A program made the translations under genes and the position numbers. Source: Thysanoteuthis rhombus (Eukaryota; Mollusca; Cephalopoda; Oegopsida; Thysanoteuthidae). Taken from it: a DNA stretch of 64,000 bases. Location: positions 24,193,428 through 24,257,427 of the forward strand of contig OY735233.1 of assembly GCA_963457665.1 (NCBI GenBank), written 5' to 3'. Of this stretch, positions 20,780-31,640 are shown piece after piece. The notes below the pieces were generated by a model. That model saw nothing but the letters and a program-made list of their open reading frames with translations. It made no database searches and was not told the DNA's origin. Position 1 is the first letter of the stretch, and each line of letters starts with the position of its first letter.

Positions 20780-21052
20780 AATCCTTGCAAGTCGCAAGTC
20801 TGGTCGAGACCTGGACTTTATTACCAATAAGCTTTTATGACCAACCTTTTGCAGGATGCAAGTCCAACGAAGGGATACCTCCACCCTAATCACACAGTTT
20901 AGAGCGTACTCAATTAGCTGCTAAGAGCACTAAAGATATCGTTCTAATGAAGAATAATCCCCACTCTCCGGTCATATCGAGAATTGAACCGAGGACCTTA
21001 TTTATGCGAGGCAGACGGGCTAATCATTACACTATCCGAGCGGACCAAATTC
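20780..21052 (-). mobile_element. tRNA-derived SINE, family S1, copy 1
   Basis: On the minus strand the tRNA-like head (21046-20969) reads GGTCCGCTCGGATAGTGTAA, then TGATTAGCCCGTCTGCCTCG, with a B box GGTTCAATTC. The body follows: AGCAGCTAATTGAGTACG, GGACTTGCATCCTGCAAAAG, GGTCATAAAAGCTT and AGGTCTCGACCAG. The body is colinear with 60120-60340 on the plus strand, so this is a genuine SINE family rather than a tRNA gene. Confidence 0.82.
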
Positions 21053-21439
21053 TGAAGAGGGTCCTAAAAGGCTTGGTCCCATCCTGATAATAGGTCTGAT
21101 CAGTAATAAATTGAACATTTGTTTGTGAATTTATGTATATTGACAGTCAGCTCATAGTGGATCCAAGAGCTACCAAAGACAGAACAATGACTGCAGAACA
21201 CTTTGAGCCAGCTTCATAATTCAATAGAGTCTCGGTGGCTGAACGTGACTCGAATTCTGATCCTCAATTCCTGGTGATGGCCTCATCATCTTTACATTGT
21301 GGTCAAAGTTATTAGCATCGAGAAATCCATCTTGACAGAAAAATCAAACTTACTTTACTAAGACGAAAATGACACCAGATTTGCAGTTAGGCGTCGTCAG
21401 TAAATGTCATCAAGAAACGTTGTCTCCACATGTGTTTAC

Positions 21440-21440
<1 letters not shown>
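21053..21440. other. unassigned sequence
   Basis: No feature recognised. Confidence 0.6.
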
Positions 21441-21498
<58 letters not shown>

Positions 21499-21500
21499 AG
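21441..21500. repeat. (TATC)n microsatellite
   Basis: About 14 TATC units ending exactly at the R1 3' end. A short TATC-rich stretch (21960-21980) lies on the other side of R1. Confidence 0.95.
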
Positions 21501-21955
21501 TAACCGTCAACCAGTCTGTCAACATCAACATATATTTCTTTAGTTCTCAAGTGGAACTAGCTGGCTTGCTATGTGTGTGTCGCGCATACAGGATGCATGA
21601 ATGGAGCTAGAGGGCTGAAAATCTACATATATGTGCATCTTGATATGTCTAGGAAAACATATTCTTGCTTCTTCAAAATCTCCCCAGCCTAAATGGGTTT
21701 TTAGTGGGAGGTTCTATTTTGCGATGCAAGTTTATGCTAAATAAGTTACTCGGCTCGTGTTGGGCAGCATTACCGCTTGCTTTTTCTTTTAAAAATTCAA
21801 GACGTTATTTAGTGATTACCGCCCAAGGTGAGAGGAGTAACTCATTCATGAATCAACCCTTTTTTAATTTTTAAAAAATTGTTCACCCCACCATGGCATG
21901 CTGCCAAAGGACGTTAGTTTAATGAATGTTTCCACTGAGCGACTAACTAGACCTC
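21501..21955 (-). repeat. R1 interspersed repeat, full length
   Basis: Minus-strand copy from the 3' end GTAACCGTCAACCAGTCTGT to the 5' end TGAGCGACTAACTAGACC. It is flanked on both sides by CATCTATC-type sequence, consistent with insertion into and duplication of a TATC array. Confidence 0.87.
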
Positions 21956-22854
21956 TTCATCTATCAATATATCTATCTATTGTGATCAATTCATCATCAC
22001 TGTATCATTAATTCCTGTCTTTCCCTTTACACCTATTTATCGATTAATCAGACTCATCAGGAAATGTCCAAAGTTAAAATATCGCCGAAGAGGCAATTTC
22101 TTCTACAGTCCGAAGGTTGCCTTTTCATAGGCCTATCCTAATCCAAAACCGAGTTAGGTTCAGACATTTATCTGAACTCTTGTATATGATCTTCGAATGA
22201 AATGTACAAATTATACTTAGTATAAAATAGAAAATAATGAAAAGTATCTCAATAAAAAAAAAAATGCATTAGCGTAATCACAGAAATTTATTCTTGTATT
22301 AACTTCAAGGCTACCGTAATCAAATTCTCGCCCACTGTCTGTTTTGGTCATGTTCATGATTAAATGTGCTGTATTCTGTCAGTAAAACTGGGCACCTGTG
22401 ACAAGCACTTTCCAGAGATTTAAACGTCGAATTCTATATTAGACAAGTTTTGTTGCTGCAGGGCCAAACTCCAATCCCAATTATTTTTCAAGTGGAGGTG
22501 ATTACTGCGACTTTTGTATCTCTCCGTATAACAGGCTTATACGCAAAATTATTCTCTGATTGTTTGTGCATTGATCTCATTGGTTAATTTAACTTCCTAT
22601 TTTGACATCACGATAAAGATTACATGATAGAAACTCTTGAGACTCCACGACTGATCATTACTCATCAAAAGAGCTTGAGAGGAGTGGGGACTTTAACAAA
22701 TAAAAATTAGAAACTCGAATTATCAAAAATTAATTACCTTGAAATAACTCTAGGCTTCTTAGAGTCCATCCATACATAGATAATCCTGCCATTTTTACAG
22801 GCATATGCGGGTCGTATGTATAATAAATAAATTCGTAGGTATATGAGATTTGTC
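21956..22854. other. unassigned AT-rich sequence
   Basis: No feature recognised. A short A run lies at 22254-22264. Confidence 0.6.
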
Positions 22855-22925
22855 AGTTTGCCTCAGTTGGTAAGAGAAGCGCCTAGCAATCATTCGGTAC
22901 TGATTTCAAAAGGGGAATGCTCATT
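22855..22925 (+). repeat. possible degenerate tRNA-like head
   Basis: TTTGCCTCAGTTGGTAAGAG resembles a tRNA D arm with an A box. The expected B box is only weakly present. It may be the head of the repeat whose tail is D10 at 22985. Confidence 0.3.
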
Positions 22926-22984
22926 CTATATATCGGTTTGGTTCAATGTGATGGAATAGACGGAAGAGTGTAGTATGCACTTCC

Positions 22985-23060
22985 CCTAAATTAGGTGAGG
23001 ATTGTTCTTGTTCTTGTTGTCACTAGGGGGTAACAAAGTGAACTCTAAGTGGGACTGGAG
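22985..23060 (+). repeat. repeat D10, copy 1
   Basis: It matches 29160-29225: AATTAGGTG.GGATTGT, TTCTTGT.GT and AACAAAGTGAACTC. A short shared segment of unknown family. Confidence 0.55.
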
Positions 23061-24589
23061 ATTAACAATATATTTATACGTCGCTAGGTCATTCACAAAA
23101 ACCTTGGTAGAGTAGGTAAAAGTGCTGAGACCTTAGATTTATGTCAATTGTTTTCGCCTAAATCTATCGACTCAGAACTGGGTCACATTCCGGAGGCTGG
23201 TGCGTCTTCGACGCCGGTAAATACAGTAAAATGTTAATAACTTCACATACTAAACTAAATCCATTGCATTAGAAAACATATAGTCTAGAAAGCTTCACAG
23301 CTTTAAACACGAAACATTTAAAAAAAAAACTATTTGAAAACCCTTTTTGAGAATCACCACTCACTTATTTCCCAATATCGGTTAATGCAATTCATGTAAT
23401 TTTCTACAGTGTTTTTTCCTGTTCTATGTGTACTTTGTTATGGTATTACGTGTAAATTTCCTCTTGTCGGGATCATCAGTTGTTTATCATGTAGCAGTTT
23501 CGGGGATTTTAAAAAACAAAACAGATGTATTAACATGACACCCAATAATATTGGTCAGACCCTCATTCTTGCTATGATTTTAATACATATCTTACTTCAT
23601 ACATGTAGCTTGTTATTTTACATAGGATGTTATCATAATGTATTGTATATGGATGTCATTTTACTCTGCAAATCATTTAACATTTTGAAATGGAGCTTAC
23701 TCCCATAGGTTATCTCAAAAAAGTAATTAACGATAAGGGATCAATGAGTATAACAACAGACGTGACTCGCTGTTCGTGTTGCTACCATTGAGTGTTCACC
23801 AATGTGAAAATTAAATCCGTTGTGTCAGTTTTGATTTCAGACTGCATGCGAACTAACTTATGATATCATCTTCAAAAATACTATTTACACCGAAAACCCC
23901 TTCGAGTTGATTCTCTACCAATGTATTCAATCAAAGAATTCGACAATCTTTTTCCGCTAAGTTCCAAGTTATTTTTCCCACGCCGTACGCAATTTTGTTT
24001 CTACCAATTTTTTTCGTCCTTTAAATTATGAAATAACGTCTCCATACACGGTTGAAACGAAACCAAACACTCTTCTAGCAGGTAGTAACTCTTCAATGGG
24101 CTATTCCATTCATATGCTTGGACAATTCGTTACTTAGAATTCTATGTTTGATTTCCCATTCCACCCGACAACCTCAGTCCGAAAAATTGACTAGAGCAAA
24201 ATGTTTTCCCTTTTCCTTGGTTCCAGTCAAAACAGTGATATTTCACTCAGAAAAAGACAGGGGCCATCTTTTTTTGTTACCTAATATAACCAAAATTATT
24301 ACAAATTCATTTATTTTAATTTACATTAATCATTATTCTAATTTTATCCTTATATCAGTAGAAGAGGATGTTTTAAAAGGGTTCGCTGGAGAATTTAATA
24401 ATTGAAAAGGGTCCCTCGATTTGTTGGAATTTTAAGATCACTATTCTAGACAAATAGGGGTCGCAAAGATACCCACGATGGTCGCAAGGTAGTTTGAATG
24501 GGAGAAATAAGAAAAATTGATAAAGATTGATTAAAAAAAAATGTGCATAGGAAAATAGCGCAAATAAATCTACATTGCAATTCCTTAAT
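23061..24589. other. unassigned AT-rich sequence
   Basis: About 1.5 kb with no recognised repeat. The frames at 23409-23708 and 24118-24405 are hydrophobic or low-complexity with no family resemblance; 23409-23708 could encode membrane segments but has no supporting signal. Confidence 0.5.
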
Positions 24590-24817
24590 ATGAAGCGTCA
24601 TTGAGACCATTGGCCATGTTGCAAGAATGGCGGACAACCGATGGACATCGCGACTCACGACATGGATCCCCCGAGATGACATGCGAAACCGAGGCTGGTA
24701 GAATGTTGGAGAAACGAGCTAGACAAATTCGGAAAGTACTGGCTCCGCGACACCCACGATAGAGAAGTGCAGCGAATCCTGGGGAAGGACTATGTCCAAC
24801 GACAGACGTTAAAAGAC

Positions 24818-24873
<56 letters not shown>
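24590..24873 (+). mobile_element. RTE-like LINE, 3' end with (GAT)n tail
   Basis: It begins in the GGCCATGTTGCAAGAATGG (AGHVARM) region, continues through GACAACCGATGGACATCG (DNRWTS) and TACTGGCTCCGCGACACC, and ends GACAGACGTTAAAAGACTGA followed by about 55 bases of (GAT)n. The microsatellite is the element's own 3' tail. It is strongly 5' truncated and relatively well preserved. Confidence 0.9.
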
Positions 24874-25799
24874 GAAGTGAAATTCAGTAAAATCTGTTGA
24901 TAAAACTAAATAACAAAAAGATTCTGTGTTCAGTGTCGCAGCCAAAATAGTTCTGGAAAACTGATTATCAGAGTTAGCAAACGATGATTCTAATTGAGAA
25001 CAAAACTGTCTTGAAGGAAGAAGTTGATCTTATAAAAGAAAAAAAAATCAATTCTGTATATAACCCCCATCTCAAGGCACACATGTAAGGATTTCACACA
25101 TCTCAAGATAAGACAGAAAATACTTTGCCAGTACCATGTATTCAGTTAAAATTTCACATGAGAGGTAGAATTGCGTTAGTTGGCTTTCTGAATCTACAAT
25201 TAGAAATGCCGTGAGGTTACTGTATCTCATAAAAAATGCAAGCATGATTACAGGGCTGGGAATTTTAATAATGCATTTTACGGGATGCAATCTGGAAGTA
25301 CATATTTATCCACTAAATTCTTTTTCGCAAATCATTAGAAAAATAACAACAACAAATATTGAGTTAATTGTCTATAACTTTGAAAAGAGTCATTAACATT
25401 CCAACATTCGTTTTGACAATCAAAAATCTCCTTCACATAAACCCCAACTCCATCAGTAAACGATCAATAAATTAACCAAAACTCCTGACGTATTCCAATC
25501 TGTCCACATTCAATATTTGTACTTGATTATTAAATTGAAATAACGTTCAGGAATCGTTATTTGATAAAACCAAATTAAAGAACACCGAAACTCTATTGAA
25601 ACAGAAATGAATATCTGGATGAATGGATAAATGAACGAATAAATGAATAAAAATACGACTAATATAGTTGCACTTATATGGGTCCGATTTTTTCTTGCTG
25701 CTGGTTGGGGGGATTCATTCAACAGTTGAAAAAATTTGATTTTTCTTCTTACTTTGCTAATAGAATCGAAAGATCATGTGTGGCATAGGACATATCATA
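24874..25799. other. unassigned AT-rich sequence
   Basis: No feature recognised. Confidence 0.6.
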
Positions 25800-26110
25800 T
25801 CGGACTGTGCAACCTATTGTGTCAGTACTTTTATTTCTGATTCGTGCTTGTAAGTTTATATTTTCTTACAATATAAACGAGTGGATTTATCAGTTATCCT
25901 CCGTCACAGCCAATCTGGGGTTCCCCGATTGGGTCATTGAGTTGTAGTAATTCGTAAGTTCGACGTGAATGGGTTATTTTACCAACATGGCCTTGTGCAT
26001 GACAAGGCCTTACCAATCTTTTAAATTTTTTGATGATACAATATAGGAATATATTTTCAGCTTTCAACATTAGAAATATAAAAAATCTTTTCTGAAAATA
26101 CTTGTGTCAT
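25800..26110 (+). repeat. large inverted repeat, left arm
   Basis: The reverse complement of 26750-27060 aligns along ~300 bases: TTTATTTCTGAT.GT, GTAAGTTTA, GTTATTTTACCAA, ATGGCCTTGT and CAGCTTTCAACAT. By eye identity is roughly 75-80%. With 26750-27060 it frames a palindrome about 1.26 kb long. Confidence 0.85.
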
Positions 26111-26185
26111 TTGAGCTACATAAATGTTGTTCCCCGCGCGTATGCTCGCATCAAAATGTTGTATCTGTAATATTAGTTAAAAGTG

Positions 26186-26187
<2 letters not shown>

Positions 26188-26275
<88 letters not shown>
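26188..26275. repeat. (TA)n microsatellite in palindrome left half
   Basis: About 43 TA units, mirrored by the array at 26587-26675. Confidence 0.95.
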
Positions 26276-26430
26276 GGTAAAAAAAACGAAAAAAAAAACT
26301 TTGGAAAAAGATCTCTATACGGTATTTGAATGTCTGGAACATCTCTTCAGATGATATTCTACACGTTCAAATACCGTATAGAGACTTTTTTTCCAAAGAT
26401 TATTTTCGTTTTTTTTTTCATTATATCTGT
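26276..26430. repeat. near-perfect palindrome (hairpin)
   Basis: The arms GGAAAAAGATCTCTATACGG.. and ..CCGTATAGAGACTTTTTTTCC are complementary. Pairing continues outward through AAAACGAAAA/TTTTCGTTTT and inward through GAACATCT/AGATGATATTC to a centre of a few bases near 26350. The arm length is about 70 bases. The RNA or single-strand form would be a long stable hairpin. Confidence 0.88.
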
Positions 26431-26583
26431 TCTGACACTATCTTTATTAAAACTCAGTTTTCCTATTAACTGTCATCCAGAAATCTTACAGATGATTCTT
26501 TGAAAAATTATTGCAACCAAATAACCATTTCACTGTTCATCCCTGCATACACACACTTCCCGGATTTAGCAGATACTTATTCC

Positions 26584-26586
<3 letters not shown>

Positions 26587-26675
<89 letters not shown>
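26587..26675. repeat. (TA)n microsatellite in palindrome right half
   Basis: About 44 TA units. A ~155-base segment (26431-26586) between hairpin and array has no counterpart on the left. Confidence 0.95.
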
Positions 26676-26677
<2 letters not shown>

Positions 26678-26749
26678 AAAGAAGACTCGGAAGAAAATTA
26701 CTTTAATTGCTTTAATAGATATTGGGAAATAAGTGGAAATGACACAAAC

Positions 26750-27060
26750 GAGATTTGGAAAGAGTTTTTATCTCTCCGATGTTGAAAGCTGTAAAGCTTT
26801 TATACATATGAATACATCATCGGAAAAAAATTCAAAAGATTGCTATGACCTTGTCAGGTACAAGGCCATATTGGTAAAATAACCCATTCACATCGAACAC
26901 ACGAATTACTGCAACACGATGACCCAATCGGATAATCGTAGATTGCCTGTAAAGGAGGACAACAGATAGATCCACCCGTTTATTTTGTAAGAAAACGTAA
27001 ACTTACGAGTACAGATCAGAAATAAAAGTTCAGCGCTGCCCCGGAGCTTACAGCTTCCCC
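26750..27060 (-). repeat. large inverted repeat, right arm
   Basis: The partner of 25800-26110, reversed. See there for shared blocks. Confidence 0.85.
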
Positions 27061-27659
27061 TGAGACTGGGGAGAGTATTTTTTAAGGTCATGAGATGAAT
27101 TCTAGGCCCCACGCTTTTAGCAATACCGTACCCCAGTAAGCCATCATCGGCCACGGTATTGCATCAGCAAGCCAAAGCGTGTTTTATGAACAGATACAAC
27201 ACTTTGATCTTTTGACAAAGAGCCGATGGACGACAACTTAATCCTCACACAGAATGCACGGATACTCTCACCCAAGGCGGAAGTGCCGATCCATGCGTGA
27301 ATAATGGCGTTATTTTTTGACAGATGCTAGTTATATCTATTCTGCTAGATTAAACAATATGATCAAAGTCCGTTTTTCTTTTCTATCTTCTACAACTCTT
27401 ATCCGCATTTTGTGATCCCAGGGCTTTAAATTATTTGTTTGATTGGATGGAAGCGCGACAATTGAGCGCCAGTTATCCTGAGGGAAACTTCGGAGGGAAT
27501 CACCCTACCAGGCATTTAACCCGACATTCAGATCTGACGATTGATTCGTTGATGTCAGAGACACTTCGCTATCCCACACAGCGTTCTCTTGGCTTCTATG
27601 GCTGTCAAAGTATTGATCGTCATTTGCAGTTTTCGGCTTGCCTTGCCCAAGCGGCGTGA
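27061..27659. other. unassigned sequence
   Basis: 27440-27655 is GC-richer, with an open plus-strand frame of 74 codons that has no family resemblance. It may be the edge of an unrecognised repeat. Confidence 0.5.
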
Positions 27660-28088
27660 CAAATAAATCTATTACAAACTGTCAATCAAAACTATCAACA
27701 TGGTCAACAAATCTTTCTTCAACTTTCAAGTTATTCTACATTCTCGGCTATGTATATGTGTATAATGGTGCTAGAGGGCTGAAAATATAAACATTTACTC
27801 CTTATCATAGTCTAAAATCTTGTGATTTTGTCCGAGACATCAGAGAATGTATTAGAAGGCTCAAGTTGCAGTGGGCTGGTTATGTTGCACGAATGGCAGA
27901 CAACCGATGGACATCACGACTCATAACATGGATCCCCACGGAGACCACATGCAAAACTGAGGACGACAAAAAACAAGATGGAGAGATGAACTAGACGAAT
28001 TCAGAAAATACTGGCTCCGCAACGCCCATGATAGAGAAGTGTTGCGAATCCTGAGGAAGGTCTACGTCTAACGACGGACGTTAAAAGA

Positions 28089-28135
<47 letters not shown>

Positions 28136-28455
28136 AGTCTGAAAAATAGTTTGTTTTTTTTTGTTTTCTGAAAACTCCCCTGTAATATTAGCTTTTTTTG
28201 CGGGGGGGGGGAGTTCAATTAATAATGTAAGTTTATGCTAAAGTGGTCCCTTAGTTTGTGTGTACCAATGTTAACTTATATTTTCTTTCTGGAAATTGAG
28301 TCTATTAAGTGATCACTGCCAAACAAAAGGTGAAAGAACAATCTTATTCATTGATCACCCGTTTTTCTATATTTTAATTGATTACCCAAACACCATATGC
28401 TATCGAAAGACATTGGTCACATGACTGTTTCTATTGAGTGACTAACGAAACCTAT
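27660..28455 (-). repeat. R1 interspersed repeat split by an RTE insertion
   Basis: The R1 3' half (AAACTGTCAATCAAAACTAT to TTACTCCTTATCATAGTCTA) lies at 27670-27825. The 5' half (AGTCTGAAAAATAG to GACTGTTTCTATTGAGTGAC) lies at 28134-28445. The piece between them is an RTE 3' end. The halves meet at ATAGTCTAAAA / ATAGTCTGAAAA, a likely target duplication of the RTE insertion. Confidence 0.88.
27828..28134 (+). mobile_element. RTE-like LINE, 3' end inserted in R1
   Basis: It runs from CGAGACATCAGAGAATG through TGGGCTGGTTATGTTGCACG and GACAACCGATGGACATCACG to GACGGACGTTAAAAG, with about 45 bases of (GAT)n. It is orientated opposite to the R1 copy it interrupts, with ~11-bp ATAGTCT.AAAA repeats at its edges. 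It is 5' truncated. Confidence 0.9.
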
Positions 28456-28824
28456 CATAACCATAATGATCCAGTTTCAATAAAATCATCTGTTTGTATG
28501 CTTGTTACCGTTACACAGCAAAAATGGCGCATCGTAGCGAGATTTTTGTCAGCGCAATACCGTTAAAATTCTATAACTATGAACCAAAACCAGAATTAAG
28601 CAATTTCCACTAATAGTCCTGGGTCTGCGTTTGCCCTCTCTTCAGTAATTTAATGATCTGATTTCCCAGAGGATATAACTCCAGACATATTAAATGTTAA
28701 TTATAGAGTAGTTTCCCTAATTCATCTATTTATTTGCAAATAATTATAATATAAATTCTATAATTACGAAGTGATTTGACGTCAATTTCAAGACAGGCGA
28801 TCTATAAGTAAGTTTTAATAGGAC
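28456..28824. other. unassigned AT-rich sequence
   Basis: No feature recognised. Confidence 0.6.
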
Positions 28825-29065
28825 AGGTATGGTCAATCCTTCAATTGAAATCGTTACGTTACTAACGTCTCTAGGCAGCATGTCGTGTTAGAAGTGATCA
28901 ATTAAGAATTGGAATAGAGGATGATTAATGAATAATTACGACTCTTGCTTATTGTTGGATGGGGATCACTAAAAAATCTTTGAATTTACAACACTGCCGG
29001 GTTCAAACTAAGGGACCAATTTAACATAAACTTACATTGCAAATTACCAAAAAAACATTAGTGGG
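28825..29065 (+). repeat. R1 interspersed repeat, 5' part only
   Basis: It holds the 5' half of R1, from CAGGTATGGTCAATCCTTCA to TAAACTTACATTGCAAATT, then similarity stops. 3' truncation is the reverse of what 5'-truncating retroelements show. Confidence 0.8.
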
Positions 29066-29159
29066 AGTTGCATCAAGAATCAATTCGCTGTGTGTTTTCA
29101 GGATCAGAGAGAAATCTTGTAATATCCTCAGCAACTTATTCAGAATAACATTTTATCTG

Positions 29160-29225
29160 TTCTTGAATTAGGTGTGGATTGTCGTTATTCTTGTAGTTAC
29201 GGAAGAAAAGCAAAGTCAACTCCAG
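29160..29225 (+). repeat. repeat D10, copy 2
   Basis: Matches 22985-23060 over ~65 bases. Confidence 0.55.
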
Positions 29226-30239
29226 CCTCCGACTTTGATAAGAGTTTGGCAACACTTTGAGTTTGAGGGTATTTTTTTTCAATCAGCCGTCAGACAGTGC
29301 CCGTGACCGTCAATATCAAATTATGTCCCTCGGGACTGTACATCGCATCTGATCATTAGCTTTCCTCTTATCTGAATAACAGAAACCAAGAGAACGTTTG
29401 AACATATGAGACTCTCACAATGTACTATAACCGACGAATAATTGATATCTTTGCATTGAATACAAAGATCATATTTATCTCTCACTGTCCACAGAAGACA
29501 CAGTCTCAGACCGAATGACCTATGATCTATCGATCCATTGATGGAGTTGATACAAAAATTACATTTACTTATGCAATATAAAACTGATTAAAAGTGTTTA
29601 ACATCTCTGTATTAAATAATTTCCCGCTGAAGCGCCTTTGTCTCCTTAAATCAATATTTCAGAATCAGGTTTGACGGTAACAGCTGTGAACTATGAAAAT
29701 GGACAATAAAACTACCGCATTTAATATTGCTACCAGATTACGGTGACAACTCGTCGATACCAATAGAAGTCTCAGTGAATGGAAATATTCAGCACTTGGA
29801 TGAATTGATAATTATCTGAAGTTCTGTGACGAAGCCTTTATTCATTCATTTATTATTTATCGAATATAAACGTCTCTATGGGCATCTCTGTATACAATTT
29901 ACATGAAAAACACTTATTCAATATTGAAATACACATTAATTCAAGCGATAAAAATGGATAAAACTTCATGAAAAATTACAAGCGAACTAGTTCAGAGAAA
30001 CATTTACCAGGCACATTTTATCAATCTATTTGTCCCAAATTTTTCAGTATATGTAGCTGATAACTCTCCAAATTGACCTTTCAATTCATTTTTAATCCCA
30101 TGAGATCTAAAGTGATTATCAAAATTATTCATAATCGTCCCCTTCACGTAAGATGGTAAACTATTCCAGTTTTTCAATGTTTTCTGGGGGAAAAATCATT
30201 TTTTTGGCGACATTGTTTATACAACACACCTAGCTAATA
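29226..30239. other. unassigned AT-rich sequence
   Basis: About 1 kb with no gene or repeat that I recognise. Confidence 0.6.
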
Positions 30240-31185
30240 AAATGTCTGTCCTAACAAAAGTCATGTGCAACGATCACATCACATTAAGAATAAAGACATA
30301 ACTGTCAAAATCGAAGATGCAAAACTGGGGAAAGTAGACCACTACATATACTTAGGACAACGGGGCAAAGTAGACCACTACATATACTTAGGACAACGAA
30401 TCTCAATGAAATCCACAAAAAAGAAGAAATCAAACGGAGGATCACCCTAGGATGGCAAGCTTTCGGCAAACCAAGCTCAACCTTCAAAAACAACACGATC
30501 CCAACCAATACATCTTCCCGATAGTCACTTATGGAGCTGAAACATAGAACCTAACCAAGAGACAAATCTGCAAACTGAGAAGCATGAGAGAATCATGCTC
30601 AACTTTACATGGAGAGATCACAAGACAGTACAGTATATCAAAAAGAAAACGGGGGTCAGAGACATCATGGAATCCAACAGAAAACTCAAATGGCAACGGG
30701 CTATTCATGTTGCGAAAATGAAAGACAACCAATGGACATCACAACTCATAACATGAATCCCCAGAGACCACATGCGAACCGAAGCCGACAAAATACAAGA
30801 TGGAGAGATGAACTAGATAAATCTAGAAAATTCTGGCTCCATGACGCCCACGATAGAAAAATGTGGCGAATCCCAAGGAAAGTCTATCCCCAATGACGGA
30901 TGTCAAAAGACTGATTATGAAAGGGTAGTCAAATGAGATGAACTAGATAAGTTCAGAAAATACTGGCTCCGCAACGCCCATGATAGAGAAATGTGGCAGA
31001 TCCTGAGGAAAGTCCATGTCCAAAGACAGACGTTAAAAGACTGATGATGAAAGAGTGGTCAAATGAGATGAACAAGACGAATTTGAGAAAATACTGGCTC
31101 CACGACACCCACGATAGAGAAGTATGGCGAATCCTTGGGAAGGTCTATGTCCAACAACAGAAGTTAAAAGACTGATGATGAATTT
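30240..31185 (+). mobile_element. RTE-like LINE, 3' fragment with internal duplications
   Basis: It encodes CNDHITLRIKDITVK-like, 'GKVDHYIYLGQR' (duplicated in tandem, a 36-bp repeat at 30334/30370), ISMKS..., 'LPIVTYGAET' and 'RDITQYIKKKTGVRDIMES'-like sequence in shifting frames. WQRAIHVAKMKDNQWTSQL-like sequence follows, then 'DELDKSRKFWLHDAHDRKMW'. The 3' end is then repeated three times with a period of exactly 130 bases. It is broken by stops and shifts; RT and endonuclease are absent. Confidence 0.88.
30811..31185 (+). repeat. 130-bp tandem triplication of the RTE 3' end
   Basis: Units start at 30811, 30941 and 31071 (AACTAGATAA / AACTAGATAA / AACAAGACGA). Each carries TACTGGCTCC..GACGCCCACGATAG, the terminal GACGTTAAAAGACTGATGATGA-type end and an AAGAGTGGTCAAATGAGATG linker. 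The units differ from one another at many sites, so the triplication is not recent. Confidence 0.9.
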
Positions 31186-31309
31186 GTCTTATTGAACATT
31201 AGAAACCTTTTTTTTTGTAAATTATCATTATTCAACAAGAACTATTCGGAGTGGTTTGCAAGACGAAGTCTCTGTCTATCTGTCTTCCTGTCTAGGAGTC
31301 TATGTTTAT

Positions 31310-31640
31310 CTGCGCAATATCTCCGATAGTTCTCAATGTATTTCAAAGACATTTTGTTTGAAAGTTGGCCATGGATCGGTGAAGAATTTATTAATTTTTA
31401 GGGCTAATCAATAGGAATTTTCACAGTCACCTTTCCAGAATCATAGTTATATATCCACACGATATCTCTAAAAGTTCTCTGTGTCCCAATGAAATCTTTT
31501 GGAAGAGTGGGCCTGGTGTCATTTAGAATTTGTCAAGTTTTGGGAAGGATTCAGGAATTCTTTACACACATTCTTTCTGCATCATAGCTATGTATAAACT
31601 GATTTTTATTCATTTTAGTGACAATGGCGCTGATAGCGGT
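31310..31640 (+). repeat. repeat D3, copy 1 (two internal units)
   Basis: Two diverged units of ~135 bases: ATATCTCCGATAGTTCTCAA..GACATTTTG and ATATCTCTAAAAGTTCTCTG..GAAATCTTTTGG, each followed by GG.AGAATTT-like and CAGGAATT-like blocks. It aligns with 58800-59030. Non-coding, family unknown. Confidence 0.7.

Noticed and set aside
23409-23708. 99-codon frame with possible membrane segments
   Set aside because: AT-rich DNA commonly gives such frames. No motif, no splice context, no similarity I recognise.
24817-24873. Independent (GAT)n microsatellite
   Set aside because: It follows the conserved 3' end of an RTE copy, as at 28090, 51476, 53756 and 63258, so it is that element's tail.
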